Notes: generated by a model from the sequence alone, not told the origin. Positions 1-8,257 are shown, counted from the stretch's first letter. The stretch: 64,000 nt of DNA from WTJY01 sp045105475 (GCA_045105475.1 JBGCDP010000222.1:5857-69856), one strand, 5' to 3'. Numbers and translations: made by a program.

Positions 1-1128
1 GTTATCGGCGGTGGCCCCGGCTCTTTTATCGGTGCCATGCATCGGCAGGCAGCTCGCATCGATGACCGTTATGAGCTTGTAGCGGGTGTCCTTTCGTCTA
101 ATCCAGAACGCTCAAAACAGGCAGGCCAAGAAATCGGCTTGGCTACAGATCGAATCTTTACCGATGTCATAACGATGCTCGATGCGGAAGCCAATCGGGA
201 AGATGGGGCTGATGCGGTTGCCATCATGACGCCGAATGACAGCCATTTTGATTATGCGGTTGCGGCCCTCGAACGAGGCTTTGACGTGATCTGTGACAAG
301 CCGATGACAAACACGCTGGAGAATGCTGAAAAGCTGCACAAGATCGTGCAGGACAGTGGTCTGATTTTTTGCTTAACCCATAACTACACCGGCTACCCGA
401 TGGTGCGCCAGGCCAAGGCGATGGTTGAAGCGGGCGAGTTGGGAACGATCCGTCTTATCCAAGTTGAATATGTGCAGGGTGGGAATGCGGATGAAAGCCA
501 AGACCCAAGCCCGGCCAATGGTAGCTTACCGTGGCGGCATGATCCGATAAAAGGTGGTCCGTCTTTGGTGATGGGGGACATCGGCACACATGCCCATAAT
601 TTGGTCCGCTTTATCACCGGCCTTGAAGTTGCAGAAGTGTCGGCCGAAGCTGGGAGCATCGCCCCCGGCCGGATTGTGCATGACTACGCCGGTGCAATGC
701 TTCGGATGGAAAATGGGGCACGCGGCAGCTTCTGGGTGACCCAAGCAGCGGCCGGAGTTGAAAACTGCCTGCGCATACGGGTCAGCGGCAGTAAAGGGAG
801 CTTAGAATGGATGCAGGAGTTTCCGCAGGCCCTCACATTTAAGCCGCTTGGTGCGCCGTCTCAAAATAGAACGCCAAACGGACCCGGAACTTTGCCTTTA
901 TCGGCACGGGCCTGCCGCATTGTGGCGGGGCACCCTGAAGGTTTTCATGAGGGGTTTGCTAACCTGTATTCAGATGCGGCCGAAGCGATTGCAGCTCGAC
1001 GTGCTGAGTCAGACGTTGATCCGCTCGCCATGCATTTCCCCAACTCTTTAGATGGGTTGTTGGGTGTAAAATTTGTTCACAGCGTAATCGAGTCAAGCAA
1101 CGCTGACGGGAAATGGACCGCCTGTTAA
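1..1128 (+). CDS. Gfo/Idh/MocA-family NAD(P)-dependent oxidoreductase, 5' end outside the window
   Basis: Cytosolic dehydrogenase of the Gfo/Idh/MocA family, which oxidises sugars, inositols or related hydroxyl compounds with NAD(P). The reading frame is open from base 1, and the first codons read V-I-G-G-G-P-G-S-F-I-G, a Rossmann nucleotide-binding loop, so only a few N-terminal residues are missing. The first internal ATG at 37 would cut through that loop and is not the real start. The family's EKP-type motif appears as C-D-K-P-M in the middle of the N-terminal domain, and the C-terminal domain carries the G-D-I-G-T-H-A-H stretch with the usual catalytic His. Length (about 375 residues) fits the family. 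The exact substrate cannot be told. A hairpin follows the stop. Confidence 0.88.
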   Translation, partial: VIGGGPGSFIGAMHRQAARIDDRYELVAGVLSSNPERSKQAGQEIGLATDRIFTDVITMLDAEANREDGADAVAIMTPNDSHFDYAVAALERGFDVICDKPMTNTLENAEKLHKIVQDSGLIFCLTHNYTGYPMVRQAKAMVEAGELGTIRLIQVEYVQGGNADESQDPSPANGSLPWRHDPIKGGPSLVMGDIGTHAHNLVRFITGLEVAEVSAEAGSIAPGRIVHDYAGAMLRMENGARGSFWVTQAAAGVENCLRIRVSGSKGSLEWMQEFPQALTFKPLGAPSQNRTPNGPGTLPLSARACRIVAGHPEGFHEGFANLYSDAAEAIAARRAESDVDPLAMHFPNSLDGLLGVKFVHSVIESSNADGKWTAC

Positions 1129-1140
1129 TGAAGAACACAA

Positions 1141-1176
1141 GACCAGCCTGATTTTTATTTGAGTCTCAGGCTGGTC
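1141..1176 (+). terminator. 11-bp hairpin after the oxidoreductase
   Basis: Arms 1141-1151 (GACCAGCCTGA) and 1166-1176 are perfect inverted repeats around a 14-nt loop. It lies between the oxidoreductase stop and the SRPBCC start. No T-run follows, so it could be a weak or factor-assisted terminator, or an mRNA-stabilising stem. Confidence 0.5.
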
Positions 1177-1189
1177 GTTGGAAGATAAT

Positions 1190-1639
1190 ATGCCAAAAGC
1201 AACCATGCGCTTTGAAACAACGGTTTCAGCCCCGCCAGCAGAGGTTTTCAGCTATGTGTCGGATCTGACTAAACATGGTGAATGGTCGGGCAATCCGCTA
1301 GAAATTGTGCCCCTCGATGATAATGCCACGGAAGCGATCAAGGTCGGCCGACGGTATAAATCGACAGCAACGGTTAAAAACCTGATGTTTGATGCTGAAC
1401 TTGGGGTTACAGAATATGCCCCAAACGAGCGGTTTGCGTTTAGTGGATCTGATGCCACTGGGGAATTTACCCATACGTTTACCTTTAAGCCAACCTCGGC
1501 CGGAACCCACATAGAACGCCTTGCTCGCTTCGATCTCTCACTCTATCTATGGGTCAGATTTTGGGTTTTATATTTGCCCATACGCAAACCGGCTGGGCAA
1601 AAAGCGATGGCACGCTTAAGCGAAAAATGGGCAAAATAG
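1190..1639 (+). CDS. SRPBCC-family protein (polyketide cyclase/START-like fold)
   Basis: Small soluble protein of about 149 residues whose N-terminus (F-E-T-T-V-S-A-P-P-A-E-V-F-S-Y-V-S-D) is the typical first strand and helix of the SRPBCC/Polyketide_cyc2 fold. This fold binds hydrophobic ligands in a deep cavity. The sequence G-E-W-S-G-N-P and the later F-T-H-T-F-T-F strand fit the same fold. The open frame also extends to a TTG at 1178, but the ATG at 1190 is preferred because it gives the normal family N-terminus. No catalytic residues can be assigned and the ligand is unknown. It stands alone between the upstream hairpin and the broken TPM gene. Confidence 0.75.
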   Translation: MPKATMRFETTVSAPPAEVFSYVSDLTKHGEWSGNPLEIVPLDDNATEAIKVGRRYKSTATVKNLMFDAELGVTEYAPNERFAFSGSDATGEFTHTFTFKPTSAGTHIERLARFDLSLYLWVRFWVLYLPIRKPAGQKAMARLSEKWAK

Positions 1640-1706
1640 CAGAACAATATGAAACTTAAAAGCCTGTCAGCCCGTATACGTAAATAGTTCGATGTGATGA
1701 TCTAAC

Positions 1707-2636
1707 GTGATACGGGCTAAGAAAATCCCCCCCGGTTTTCAGCCGTCTACCCCAGCGAGAAAAAACGTGGCAAACCGAATAAAACTGATAGAAGAAGGCA
1801 AGTTCCCTAAAATATGGCACTTATTTTTGTGTTGCTTATTTGGCGCATTTGCAGTCAGCTCGATGGTTTTTCCAACCACGGCCGTTGCGCAGAATGGCTT
1901 CCCCCAACCCCAATACAGAAATATCAATGATTATGCAGAAGTCATCAAACCATCCGATGAGGCCAAAATCTTAGCGCATTTAAGAGATTTACGCGCTAAA
2001 CAAGGGATTCAGGTTGAGATATTAACGGTCAATTCGATTAGCGATTATGATGTTCCCTAATTTAGCATCGAGTCCTTTGCTACAGGGGTTTTCAATGATT
2101 GGGGGATTGGTGATCCGGTTAAAAACGATGGCATCTTGCTTTTGGTTGCGGTTGAAGATCGTGATGTACGTATCGAGGTTGGGACCGGCTATGGCAACTC
2201 ACAAAATCGAAATATGGAGGAAGTGGTTCGGGAACATCTTTTACCCCATTTTCGACAGGAACAGTATAGCGAAGGGATTGCCCGCGCGACCGGAGCGATC
2301 ATATCGAAATTAACAGGCAGATGGCCAGCAGACATCGATTCTTCCAGGCTGAAACTGCAACCTGAACAAGTGGTATCAAGTCGATCAGAAAGCAATATCG
2401 ATTGGGGAACAGTATTTCTTATCATTTTTCTGATTGTTGGCACAATTGTCTGGAGCAAGATTGCGAAAGAGTTGGGCTTTAATACGTCAGGCTCAGGATA
2501 TGACGACGATGATTGGGGGAGTACAAGCAGCTCCAGCAACTGGTCGAACAGTAGCAGCTCCAGCAGCTCGAGCTCTAGCGGCGGTAGCTCATCGGGCGGT
2601 AGCTCATCGGGCGGTGGCGCAAGCGGCAGCTGGTAA
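1707..2636 (+). pseudogene. TPM-domain (YgcG-like) membrane protein interrupted by an in-frame stop
   Basis: Two open segments in the same frame, 1707-2060 and the part after it to 2636, are separated by one TAA at 2058-2060. Read through that codon, they make one TPM-domain protein. There is a hydrophobic signal segment ending near V-A-Q-N, then N-D-Y-A-E-V-I-K-P-S-D-E-A, the stop, and F-N-D-W-G-I-G-D, N-D-G-I-L-L-L-V-A-V-E-D-R-D-V-R-I. A transmembrane helix and a long Ser/Gly tail follow. That order and the low-complexity Ser/Gly C-terminus match the YgcG family. The stop falls inside the conserved domain, so neither half should fold alone. It may be a nonsense mutation, a sequencing error or readthrough; no frame change is needed. 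The start used is GTG at 1707. A restart at the ATG at 2136 would lack the signal peptide. Confidence 0.75.
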
Positions 2637-2663
2637 CATAATTTGGAGACAAACTAATTTATT

Positions 2664-2975
2664 ATGCTGAACTTCATTGATACATTGCTTTTCAAAATCA
2701 AGACTAATGCTCGATTAAGAATGATCATGGTGCTGCTTGGTGTTATCGCATTCATAGCGCTTGGTGTCTTTGCATTCTTAAACATACAGACATTCACAAT
2801 CGTTGATGGGTCGACTCAACGCGCAGCCTTTTTAGAATTTTGGGAAAGCGATCGAGAAAGTATTTTGATCTTGGGTGGAATAACGGTCCTCTTGTTTATA
2901 TTGTCAATATTGTCTGGTGGGAAGCGTACTTTTACAAAGAATAGACACCAACGATATTTTAAAAAGTACGATTAA
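2664..2975 (+). CDS. Small two-helix membrane protein, unknown function
   Basis: A 103-residue protein not recognised as a named family. Two hydrophobic segments are visible: about residues 18-38 (M-I-M-V-L-L-G-V-I-A-F) and about 68-85 (I-L-I-L-G-G-I-T-V-L-L-F). A roughly 25-residue polar loop lies between them, and the C-terminal tail is Lys/Arg-rich and should lie in the cytosol. A GGAG-type ribosome binding site sits about 15 nt before the ATG. It follows the broken TPM gene by 27 bp and may be its operon partner; TPM proteins often sit next to small membrane proteins, though that link is inference. The gene has no CGGCCG. Confidence 0.6.
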   Translation: MLNFIDTLLFKIKTNARLRMIMVLLGVIAFIALGVFAFLNIQTFTIVDGSTQRAAFLEFWESDRESILILGGITVLLFILSILSGGKRTFTKNRHQRYFKKYD

Positions 2976-3062
2976 AAGAAGTTGTTAGTAGCAACTGGTT
3001 GAATCAAGCCTGTCGACCTTCAAAACAAGTCCTGTAACTTGCACTAACTCACGAGTATCGGA

Positions 3063-3410
3063 ATGATGAAACAGAAACTTTTCGTTAGTTTGATTGGAGC
3101 AGTATTATTATTTGCTTTAGGGTGGCTTTTATGGAGCCCATCGGCCGACCAATGGCTTTATCGCACTGAGTTTCAACAAAGCTGGCAGCTCATCAATGCG
3201 ATTGAACAGTTTAGGTTAGACCAAAACCGTTTGCCGACCGAGCTAGAATCGAATGAGATAAAAAAGAAGCTTGGCTTACCAGCTGATGAGCAGTGCCCCT
3301 GTTATCAAATTGAAGAAGACGGCCGATTTATCGTCTGGTTTGGCTATCAAACCACAGGCTCATCGATGGTTTACGATTCACAATCGGCCGCTTGGTCACC
3401 GCGCCACTAG
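3063..3410 (+). CDS. Membrane-anchored small protein, unknown function
   Basis: A 115-residue protein with one N-terminal membrane helix (L-F-V-S-L-I-G-A-V-L-L-F-A-L-G-W-L-L-W). An extracytoplasmic domain of about 85 residues follows. It begins with an amphipathic helix (Q-L-I-N-A-I-E-Q-F-R) and ends in a short beta-rich part with Y-Q-I-E-E-D-G-R-F-I-V-W-F-G. The layout is reminiscent of the helix-plus-sheet of pseudopilins, but there is no prepilin cleavage motif, so this is only a structural impression. It contains one C-P-C pair. The stop lies 3 bp from the convergent stop of the CIA30 lipoprotein. Confidence 0.55.
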   Translation: MMKQKLFVSLIGAVLLFALGWLLWSPSADQWLYRTEFQQSWQLINAIEQFRLDQNRLPTELESNEIKKKLGLPADEQCPCYQIEEDGRFIVWFGYQTTGSSMVYDSQSAAWSPRH

Positions 3411-3413
3411 CCA

Positions 3414-4262
3414 TCACCCACCAAGCGGGTCAGCAAAGATCTGTATATCGCCGGCCGAAACAGCCCGCATCCAATCAACAGTTAGTTCAAATTCCCCAGG
3501 CTGCTTATCACTAAGCATAAATCCAAACGACCCGATTGTGGCCGGATCAAGCGGACCTACATCCATGATAAACCCTCTATAGGTTGGCACCATCTCCGCA
3601 AACGGGACAAACACCGTTGTCCAAGTTTCGGCCGTTGTTTTAAACAAAGCATTGTACGAGATTGAACGCCCGACCGAATCTGTCCGAATACGTAACCGAT
3701 ACACTTTGCCATCTCCCTTAACACGGAGCAGAACCCCATCAAAGCCGGTTAAGTCATTTATTTGCCAGTCTGAGCGCACAGAAGAAAAGCCGCCGTTATT
3801 TTCAAGCGACATATCCCCAGAAAAATAGAGTTGGCTTGACTCGGCAATCGCAACGGTGCTGCTTGAAACGCCCCCCATCACATTGTCATCCACCGTGTAC
3901 CAGCCCGGCTCACCGGCCGTAAATGTAAATAGTTCGCTACCTGGAAGAGGTTGTGCCGTGGGTTCAGAAGTCGGCTCAGCCGTTGGGGTAAAAGTCGGTT
4001 CAGATGTGGGGGTACTCATAACGGTGGGTGTTGGCTCAATCGGGGGCTGAGTCGGCGGAATATCAGTTGTGGCGGGCAAAATCGCTTCAGATTCTGTCAC
4101 CTTGACCGGAGCTACATCAGCTTGAGCAACCTCAACTTGGGTCGCCTTTGTTGGGACGGCTATCGGCTGGCTAACAGGCAGGTCGGCCGGGGTAACCTGC
4201 TGGCATGCCGATAGGTACAATCCGCAAAATCCAATCCAGCCTAAGAGTCGTAAGTTCTTCAT
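3414..4262 (-). CDS. Lipoprotein with Thr-Pro linker and CIA30-like domain
   Basis: An exported lipoprotein of 282 residues. The signal peptide ends in the lipobox L-S-A-C with Cys at residue 20. A roughly 80-residue linker rich in Pro, Thr and Glu (P-T-P-T-V-M-S-T-P-T) follows. The C-terminal 160 residues hold V-D-D-N-V-M-G-G-V-S, the signature of the CIA30 (NADH:ubiquinone complex I intermediate-associated protein 30) domain, plus the later R-I-R-T-D strand. CIA30 has a galactose-binding-like jelly-roll fold. In bacteria its role is largely unknown; here it would be displayed outside the membrane. Convergent with the preceding small gene. Confidence 0.8.
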   Translation of the reverse strand: MKNLRLLGWIGFCGLYLSACQQVTPADLPVSQPIAVPTKATQVEVAQADVAPVKVTESEAILPATTDIPPTQPPIEPTPTVMSTPTSEPTFTPTAEPTSEPTAQPLPGSELFTFTAGEPGWYTVDDNVMGGVSSSTVAIAESSQLYFSGDMSLENNGGFSSVRSDWQINDLTGFDGVLLRVKGDGKVYRLRIRTDSVGRSISYNALFKTTAETWTTVFVPFAEMVPTYRGFIMDVGPLDPATIGSFGFMLSDKQPGEFELTVDWMRAVSAGDIQIFADPLGG

Positions 4263-4376
4263 CGTTATAGATCATACGCTCAACATATAGGATGTGTACT
4301 TATTTTCAAGCATTGTTCTATGCAGAAGCCCTTTTTTGTCGCTTGCGCTTATGTTTTGCATAGATACGCTTGAATA

Positions 4377-4682
4377 ATGATTACCTTAACCCAACTCATT
4401 TATATCCGGCCGGGGCAAGAAGATGTTTTTAACCAGTTTGAATCTCTTGCGATCCCGATCATTTCAAAATACAACGGCGAGCTTGTGCTGCGCATCCGGC
4501 CGAATGCGGAAACGATCATCGAATCATCGATAGAAACACCGCATGAAATCCATCTCGTATCATTCAAAAGCGAGTCTGACTTCCAAGCATTTCTACAAGA
4601 CGAAGAACGCAAACAGTTTTTGCATTTAAAAGAGCAATCAATCCAAACATCGGTATTGATTAAGGGGGAACGAACGGGATAA
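4377..4682 (+). CDS. Dimeric alpha/beta-barrel protein, DUF1330-like
   Basis: A 101-residue soluble protein. It begins with M-I-T-L-T-Q-L-I-Y-I-R-P-G-Q-E-D-V-F, continues with F-E-S-L-A-I-P-I-I, and has a late F-K-S-E-S-D-F-Q-A-F-L. This is the beta-alpha-beta ferredoxin-like order of DUF1330/ABM-type proteins, which form dimeric barrels and bind small ligands. No catalytic residues can be assigned. There is no clear ribosome binding site before the ATG. It is followed 82 bp later by the PhnD-like protein, and both read the same way, but nothing in the sequence proves a shared task. Confidence 0.65.
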   Translation: MITLTQLIYIRPGQEDVFNQFESLAIPIISKYNGELVLRIRPNAETIIESSIETPHEIHLVSFKSESDFQAFLQDEERKQFLHLKEQSIQTSVLIKGERTG

Positions 4683-4764
4683 AAACGGCGATGATTCAAA
4701 GATTATAAGAGTGTTACATCGGGTAAGTAGTTTCGGTTTCTGGCTATCATTATCGGCAAGGTTC

Positions 4765-5565
4765 ATGATGCAAACACTTAAAGTTATTTCAATCCAATCA
4801 CAAAATGCGGCCGAATCTTGCCGTCAAATCAGCCATTATCTGGCTGGCCAATTAGGCATCGATGTTCAGTTTATCAACGATGTTCCTTGGCAAGAGCGGG
4901 ACAAGATGTTCAACGAAGGGGAAGCGGATATCGGCTGGATTTGCGGCCTGCCGTATGTCAAAAAAGCGGCCGACTATCCAGGCCGCTTTGAACTGATCGG
5001 GGCACCTGTCATGCAGCATGCCCGTTATCAACATCGGCCGGTTTACTATTCAGATGTGGTCGTGCGTCGTGACAGTCGGTTCCAAAGTTTTGGCGATTTA
5101 CGTGGGACGCGTTGGGCTTTTAACGAGCCGAATTCACAGTCTGGCTACAACATTACCCGCTACCATTTGGCTCAGCTGGGTGAAACAAACTGCTACTTTA
5201 ATCGGGTGCTTGAGGCGGGGTCCCATCTAAATGCGATTGACTTGGTGCTGGATGGAGAGATCGAAGCGGCCGCGATTGACAGCACAGTGCTAGAGCTGGC
5301 TTACGAAGATCAGCCCCAACTCAAAGATAATCTACGTGTCATTGAAGTGCTTGGCCCCAGTCCGATTCCACCGTGGGTGATTAACAGAAATGTACCCGCA
5401 CTACTGCGGAATACGATTCGCCAAGTTTTTTGGCACATGCACACAACTGTGGCCGGGCGTCAGATTTTGGCAGACGGGCAAATTGAGCAAATCGCACCGG
5501 TCAGTGACGCTGACTACGATCTGATCAGAGAAATGGCGCAGGCGGCCGAGACGGTCCGCTGGTGA
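4765..5565 (+). CDS. PhnD-like phosphate/phosphonate-type substrate-binding protein, apparently without signal peptide
   Basis: A 266-residue protein with the two-lobe PhnD/SsuA-type periplasmic binding fold. Recognisable parts are A-D-I-G-W-I-C-G-L-P-Y in the first lobe, V-V-V-R-R-D-S-R-F with G-D-L-R-G-T-R-W-A-F-N at the hinge, and S-G-Y-N plus A-I-D-S-T-V-L-E in the second lobe. Such proteins normally deliver phosphonate, phosphite or similar ions to an ABC transporter. No permease or ATPase gene lies nearby. ATG at 4765 or 4768 is chosen, which gives no signal peptide. A GTG at 4711 in frame would add 18 residues with only a weak hydrophobic stretch. It may be a cytosolic ligand-binding protein. 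A terminator follows. Confidence 0.78.
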   Translation: MMQTLKVISIQSQNAAESCRQISHYLAGQLGIDVQFINDVPWQERDKMFNEGEADIGWICGLPYVKKAADYPGRFELIGAPVMQHARYQHRPVYYSDVVVRRDSRFQSFGDLRGTRWAFNEPNSQSGYNITRYHLAQLGETNCYFNRVLEAGSHLNAIDLVLDGEIEAAAIDSTVLELAYEDQPQLKDNLRVIEVLGPSPIPPWVINRNVPALLRNTIRQVFWHMHTTVAGRQILADGQIEQIAPVSDADYDLIREMAQAAETVRW

Positions 5566-5582
5566 TTGCCACTGCGTTTAAA

Positions 5583-5632
5583 GGCCAATCGTGAATTGGC
5601 CCACAGGCAGCTAAGCGGTAACCGCTTTTTCT
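5583..5632 (+). terminator. Two hairpins with T-run after the PhnD-like gene
   Basis: First stem 5583-5589/5595-5601 (GGCCAAT). Second stem 5613-5619/5621-5627 (AAGCGGT) is nearly a perfect palindrome and is followed by TTTTCT. The second is a plausible intrinsic terminator for the plus-strand gene. It also faces the convergent small membrane gene that ends at 5640. Confidence 0.6.
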
Positions 5633-5639
5633 CCGTAAA

Positions 5640-5852
5640 CTAATCGGTACGAATCGCCCTTATTGCTCTTTGTATTGCAACACAAAGCAGCAAAAGCACC
5701 CCTGCAATAAACATAAACGAGCCAATTGGAAGCCATACACTGTCACGCAAAATATTATCTGCATCGACATAAGAGTAATTGGCGGCATACAGTCGGCCGA
5801 CAAAGCCGATAAGAGTAAGCACGGTGCCTAAATATAAAAGTGTGTTTTTCAT
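5640..5852 (-). CDS. Small two-helix membrane protein
   Basis: A 70-residue protein with two hydrophobic helices, about residues 4-22 (L-L-Y-L-G-T-V-L-T-L-I-G-F-V-G) and 41-60 (L-P-I-G-S-F-M-F-I-A-G-V-L-L-L-L). They are joined by a short loop with N-Y-S-Y-V-D-A-D. The tail R-A-I-R-A-I-R-T-D is positively charged and should lie inside. No family is recognised. A ribosome binding site of the GAGG kind precedes the ATG. It is convergent with the PhnD-like gene and divergent from the hydrolase. Confidence 0.6.
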   Translation of the reverse strand: MKNTLLYLGTVLTLIGFVGRLYAANYSYVDADNILRDSVWLPIGSFMFIAGVLLLLCVAIQRAIRAIRTD

Positions 5853-5940
5853 TTTTCCTCAAGATTAAAGTGTTTTAGAGAGCTATCGGAAAGTATAATG
5901 CGAGCCACCTGGAACATTCGACCACTTAAGTGCAAAAAAT

Positions 5941-6759
5941 ATGACACCCTGGAATCTCAATCAAACGTTTCAATTTAACGGCCGGCCGGTCCGCTGGGAC
6001 AACGTTGGCTCAGGCCCACCGGTTGTAGTTGTGCATGGAACCCCGTGGTCAGCATTTAACATGCGCCATTTAATTGATGGGTTGGCGGCCGATTACAGCG
6101 TCTACTTTTATGATTTAATCGGCTACGGTCAATCTGACCAAACGGCCGGAGACGTGTCACTCGGCATTCAAAATCGTCTACTGGCCGCCCTGCTTGATCA
6201 TTGGCAGCTCGACAATCCTCTGGTCATCGGCCACGATTTTGGTGGCGCCACCGTTTTGCGCACCCATCTGCTAAACGGTCGAAATTTCAGCAAGATTGTT
6301 TTAATCGACCCGGTCGCGGTTTCCCCATGGGGATCATCATTTTTCAAGCACGTTCAGCAGCATGAAGCGGCGTTTGCCGGGGTGCCAGACTATATTCAAG
6401 ATGCGATTGTACGAGCTTATGTGCAAACGGCCGCCTATCAGCCGCTTGACCCTGAAACGCTTGATCAGATCGTTAAACCATGGAGTTCAGGTGATGGCAA
6501 AGCGGCTTTTTATCGGCAAATTGCACAGGCTGATTCAGCTTTTACAGATGAAGCGCAACAGCACTATGGCAAGATCATTCGGCCGACTTTGATTCTGTGG
6601 GGGGAAGAAGACACGTGGATACCTGTTGAAAAAGGGGAACAGCTCCATGCGATGATCCCAAACTCGCAGTTTCATGTTATTCCCGAATCAGGCCATCTGG
6701 TGATAGAAGAACGGCCGGAACAATTGCTGAACCACATCCGGCGATTTTTACTGGAGTAG
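5941..6759 (+). CDS. Alpha/beta-hydrolase with Asp nucleophile (epoxide hydrolase/haloalkane dehalogenase-like)
   Basis: A 272-residue alpha/beta-hydrolase. The oxyanion segment is V-V-V-H-G-T-P-W, the strand-4 region D-L-I-G-Y-G-Q-S, and the nucleophile elbow G-H-D-F-G-G. An Asp in the nucleophile position is known for epoxide hydrolases and haloalkane/haloacetate dehalogenases rather than esterases. The acid (L-W-G-E-E-D-T-W-I) and the His (P-E-S-G-H-L-V) are both present. The stop is 3 bp from the start of the DUF5946-like gene, and the methyltransferase follows closely, so the three look like one operon. Substrate unknown. The ATG at 5941 has little ribosome-binding-site support. Confidence 0.85.
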   Translation: MTPWNLNQTFQFNGRPVRWDNVGSGPPVVVVHGTPWSAFNMRHLIDGLAADYSVYFYDLIGYGQSDQTAGDVSLGIQNRLLAALLDHWQLDNPLVIGHDFGGATVLRTHLLNGRNFSKIVLIDPVAVSPWGSSFFKHVQQHEAAFAGVPDYIQDAIVRAYVQTAAYQPLDPETLDQIVKPWSSGDGKAAFYRQIAQADSAFTDEAQQHYGKIIRPTLILWGEEDTWIPVEKGEQLHAMIPNSQFHVIPESGHLVIEERPEQLLNHIRRFLLE

Positions 6760-6762
6760 ATT

Positions 6763-7305
6763 ATGAATCAGCAAATTCACTTGGAGACCTGCTCAGATTG
6801 TTTTGTGCAATTACCAAAGCTCGAAGATGACTCACCAACGCATCGCTACATGGGCGGGTCTGCAAGCTGTTGGAACCTGTTTGCCAATATGCACAATGGC
6901 GGTGAGCCACCAATCGCCCCTGCCCCACTCAATCATTTTTTTATCGATGCCTATTGTGTACAACACCACGGCGTGCCGAATCCACAAGCGATCCAATCTG
7001 TGGCGGTGCATGGGTTGCCGCTGTATTGTTTGTTCGAGCTGGGCATGTCACTCTCCCCTGAAAAGGCTATTTGGATGCGTCAGTGGGCCACCTTTGACAA
7101 AGATGGCCAAAAGCACCGCCGGTACAGTTGGCTAACACCGCCTGATCAAAGCGGTTGTCTAACAATCGGTGATATCGCTCAGCAACCAACACCAGAAACC
7201 CGTGCAGAGCAGCTGCAAGCTTACATCACGCAAGTTTGGGATGTGTGGCGAGTCGATCATTTAGATATGTTTGCCCGTTGGTATCAAGAATTTATAGTTC
7301 AATAG
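6763..7305 (+). CDS. DUF5946-like protein
   Basis: A 180-residue soluble protein that fits the DUF5946 pattern: C-S-D-C near the N-terminus, then H-R-Y-M-G-G-S-A-S-C-W, then D-A-Y-C-V-Q-H-H-G-V, and Q-S-V-A-V-H-G-L. The conserved Cys and His residues could bind metal, but no function is established for the family as far as I know. It starts 3 bp after the hydrolase stop and ends 13 bp before the methyltransferase, which suggests translational coupling. Confidence 0.65.
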   Translation: MNQQIHLETCSDCFVQLPKLEDDSPTHRYMGGSASCWNLFANMHNGGEPPIAPAPLNHFFIDAYCVQHHGVPNPQAIQSVAVHGLPLYCLFELGMSLSPEKAIWMRQWATFDKDGQKHRRYSWLTPPDQSGCLTIGDIAQQPTPETRAEQLQAYITQVWDVWRVDHLDMFARWYQEFIVQ

Positions 7306-7318
7306 GATTGACGAAGAT

Positions 7319-8017
7319 ATGTTGTTCAATAGCCCCCTAAGTTTTGAAAAAGCGGATCATTTGATTGATGTACTCGATTGTTCGGCCGTCGATCGTGTGC
7401 TAGATGTCGGCTGTGGCACCGGCGAGTTCTTGATCCGATTGGTTGATGCAACCGGTGCGGCCGGCGTTGGCATCGATATTAAATCGAAGTTGATTGGTGA
7501 AGCCCAAGAAAAAGCGGCCGCACGTTTGGCTGAAAATGTTTCGATTGAATTTAGAACGGCCGATATGCAGGAGCAAACGTTTGCAGAAAACTCGTTCGAT
7601 TTGGCGATCTGCATCGGCTCAACCCATGCATTTGGGATCGGGGAGCAAGCGTATCCGAAAGCACTTGATCAGCTTTCAAGGTTAGTAAAGCCGGGTGGGC
7701 AACTGCTTATCGGCGAAGGATATTGGAAGCAACCGCCGGCTCAGGGGTATCTTGATCTGTTGGGGGATACGCCGGGCATTTATCACACGCATGCTGAAAA
7801 TGTATGGTTTGCGGAACGGCGTGGGCTAATTCCGCTGTATACGGCCGTTAGCAATGATGATGAATGGGATCATTTTGAAGGGTCCCATTGGCTACGGGCG
7901 GAACGGGAACATGCGGCCGATGAGGAACGGCTACAGGGCATTCGTGCTTGGCGGGATGGGTATTTGCGCTGGGGGCGTGAAACGATGGGGTTTGGATTCT
8001 ATTTGTTTCGCAAATAA
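7319..8017 (+). CDS. Class I SAM-dependent methyltransferase
   Basis: A 232-residue protein with the class I methyltransferase motif I V-L-D-V-G-C-G-T-G-E-F near residue 25. The acidic end of strand 2 is G-I-D-I-K, motif II is E-F-R-T-A-D-M, and the strand-4 segment is F-D-L-A-I-C-I-G-S-T-H-A-F. These place it among small-molecule methyltransferases of the Methyltransf_25/31 type. The C-terminal third has W-F-A-E-R-R-G-L and W-D-H-F-E-G-S-H-W, as in uncharacterised members. Third gene of the hydrolase-DUF5946-methyltransferase run. Substrate unknown. Confidence 0.85.
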   Translation: MLFNSPLSFEKADHLIDVLDCSAVDRVLDVGCGTGEFLIRLVDATGAAGVGIDIKSKLIGEAQEKAAARLAENVSIEFRTADMQEQTFAENSFDLAICIGSTHAFGIGEQAYPKALDQLSRLVKPGGQLLIGEGYWKQPPAQGYLDLLGDTPGIYHTHAENVWFAERRGLIPLYTAVSNDDEWDHFEGSHWLRAEREHAADEERLQGIRAWRDGYLRWGRETMGFGFYLFRK

Positions 8018-8043
8018 TTCTATTTTGAGATTTGTTTTGTTTA

Positions 8044-8068
8044 GGGCGTTCTAACTGTCTTAACGCCC
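8044..8068 (+). terminator. Weak hairpin after the methyltransferase
   Basis: Stem GGGCGTT at 8044-8050 pairs with AACGCCC at 8062-8068 around an 11-nt loop, shortly after the stop at 8017. Only a short T stretch follows, so strength is uncertain. Confidence 0.4.
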
Positions 8069-8123
8069 GTTTAAATGAGCGCCTGCATGCCGTGCCAACC
8101 TACATTTTGAAGCCCACAAATTC

Positions 8124-8142
8124 TGGAAACGAAATGGAAACG
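8124..8142. promoter_or_regulatory. Direct repeat TGGAAACG x2 at 11-bp spacing
   Basis: Two identical octamers at 8124-8131 and 8135-8142 are offset by one helical turn, about 120 bp before the tandem small-peptide genes. TGGAAACG resembles a half-site of LacI-family operators. This could be a regulator site but rests only on the repeat. Confidence 0.3.
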
Positions 8143-8257
8143 CCTGCCTCCTACACTTAGGTTAATTCAGCTTCAACAACACATTCCTTTCCAAAACAGG
8201 CTGAATGATTTTTTGAAAAACCCTCAAGTCAAAACGACAAGATTAGGAGACAAAATC

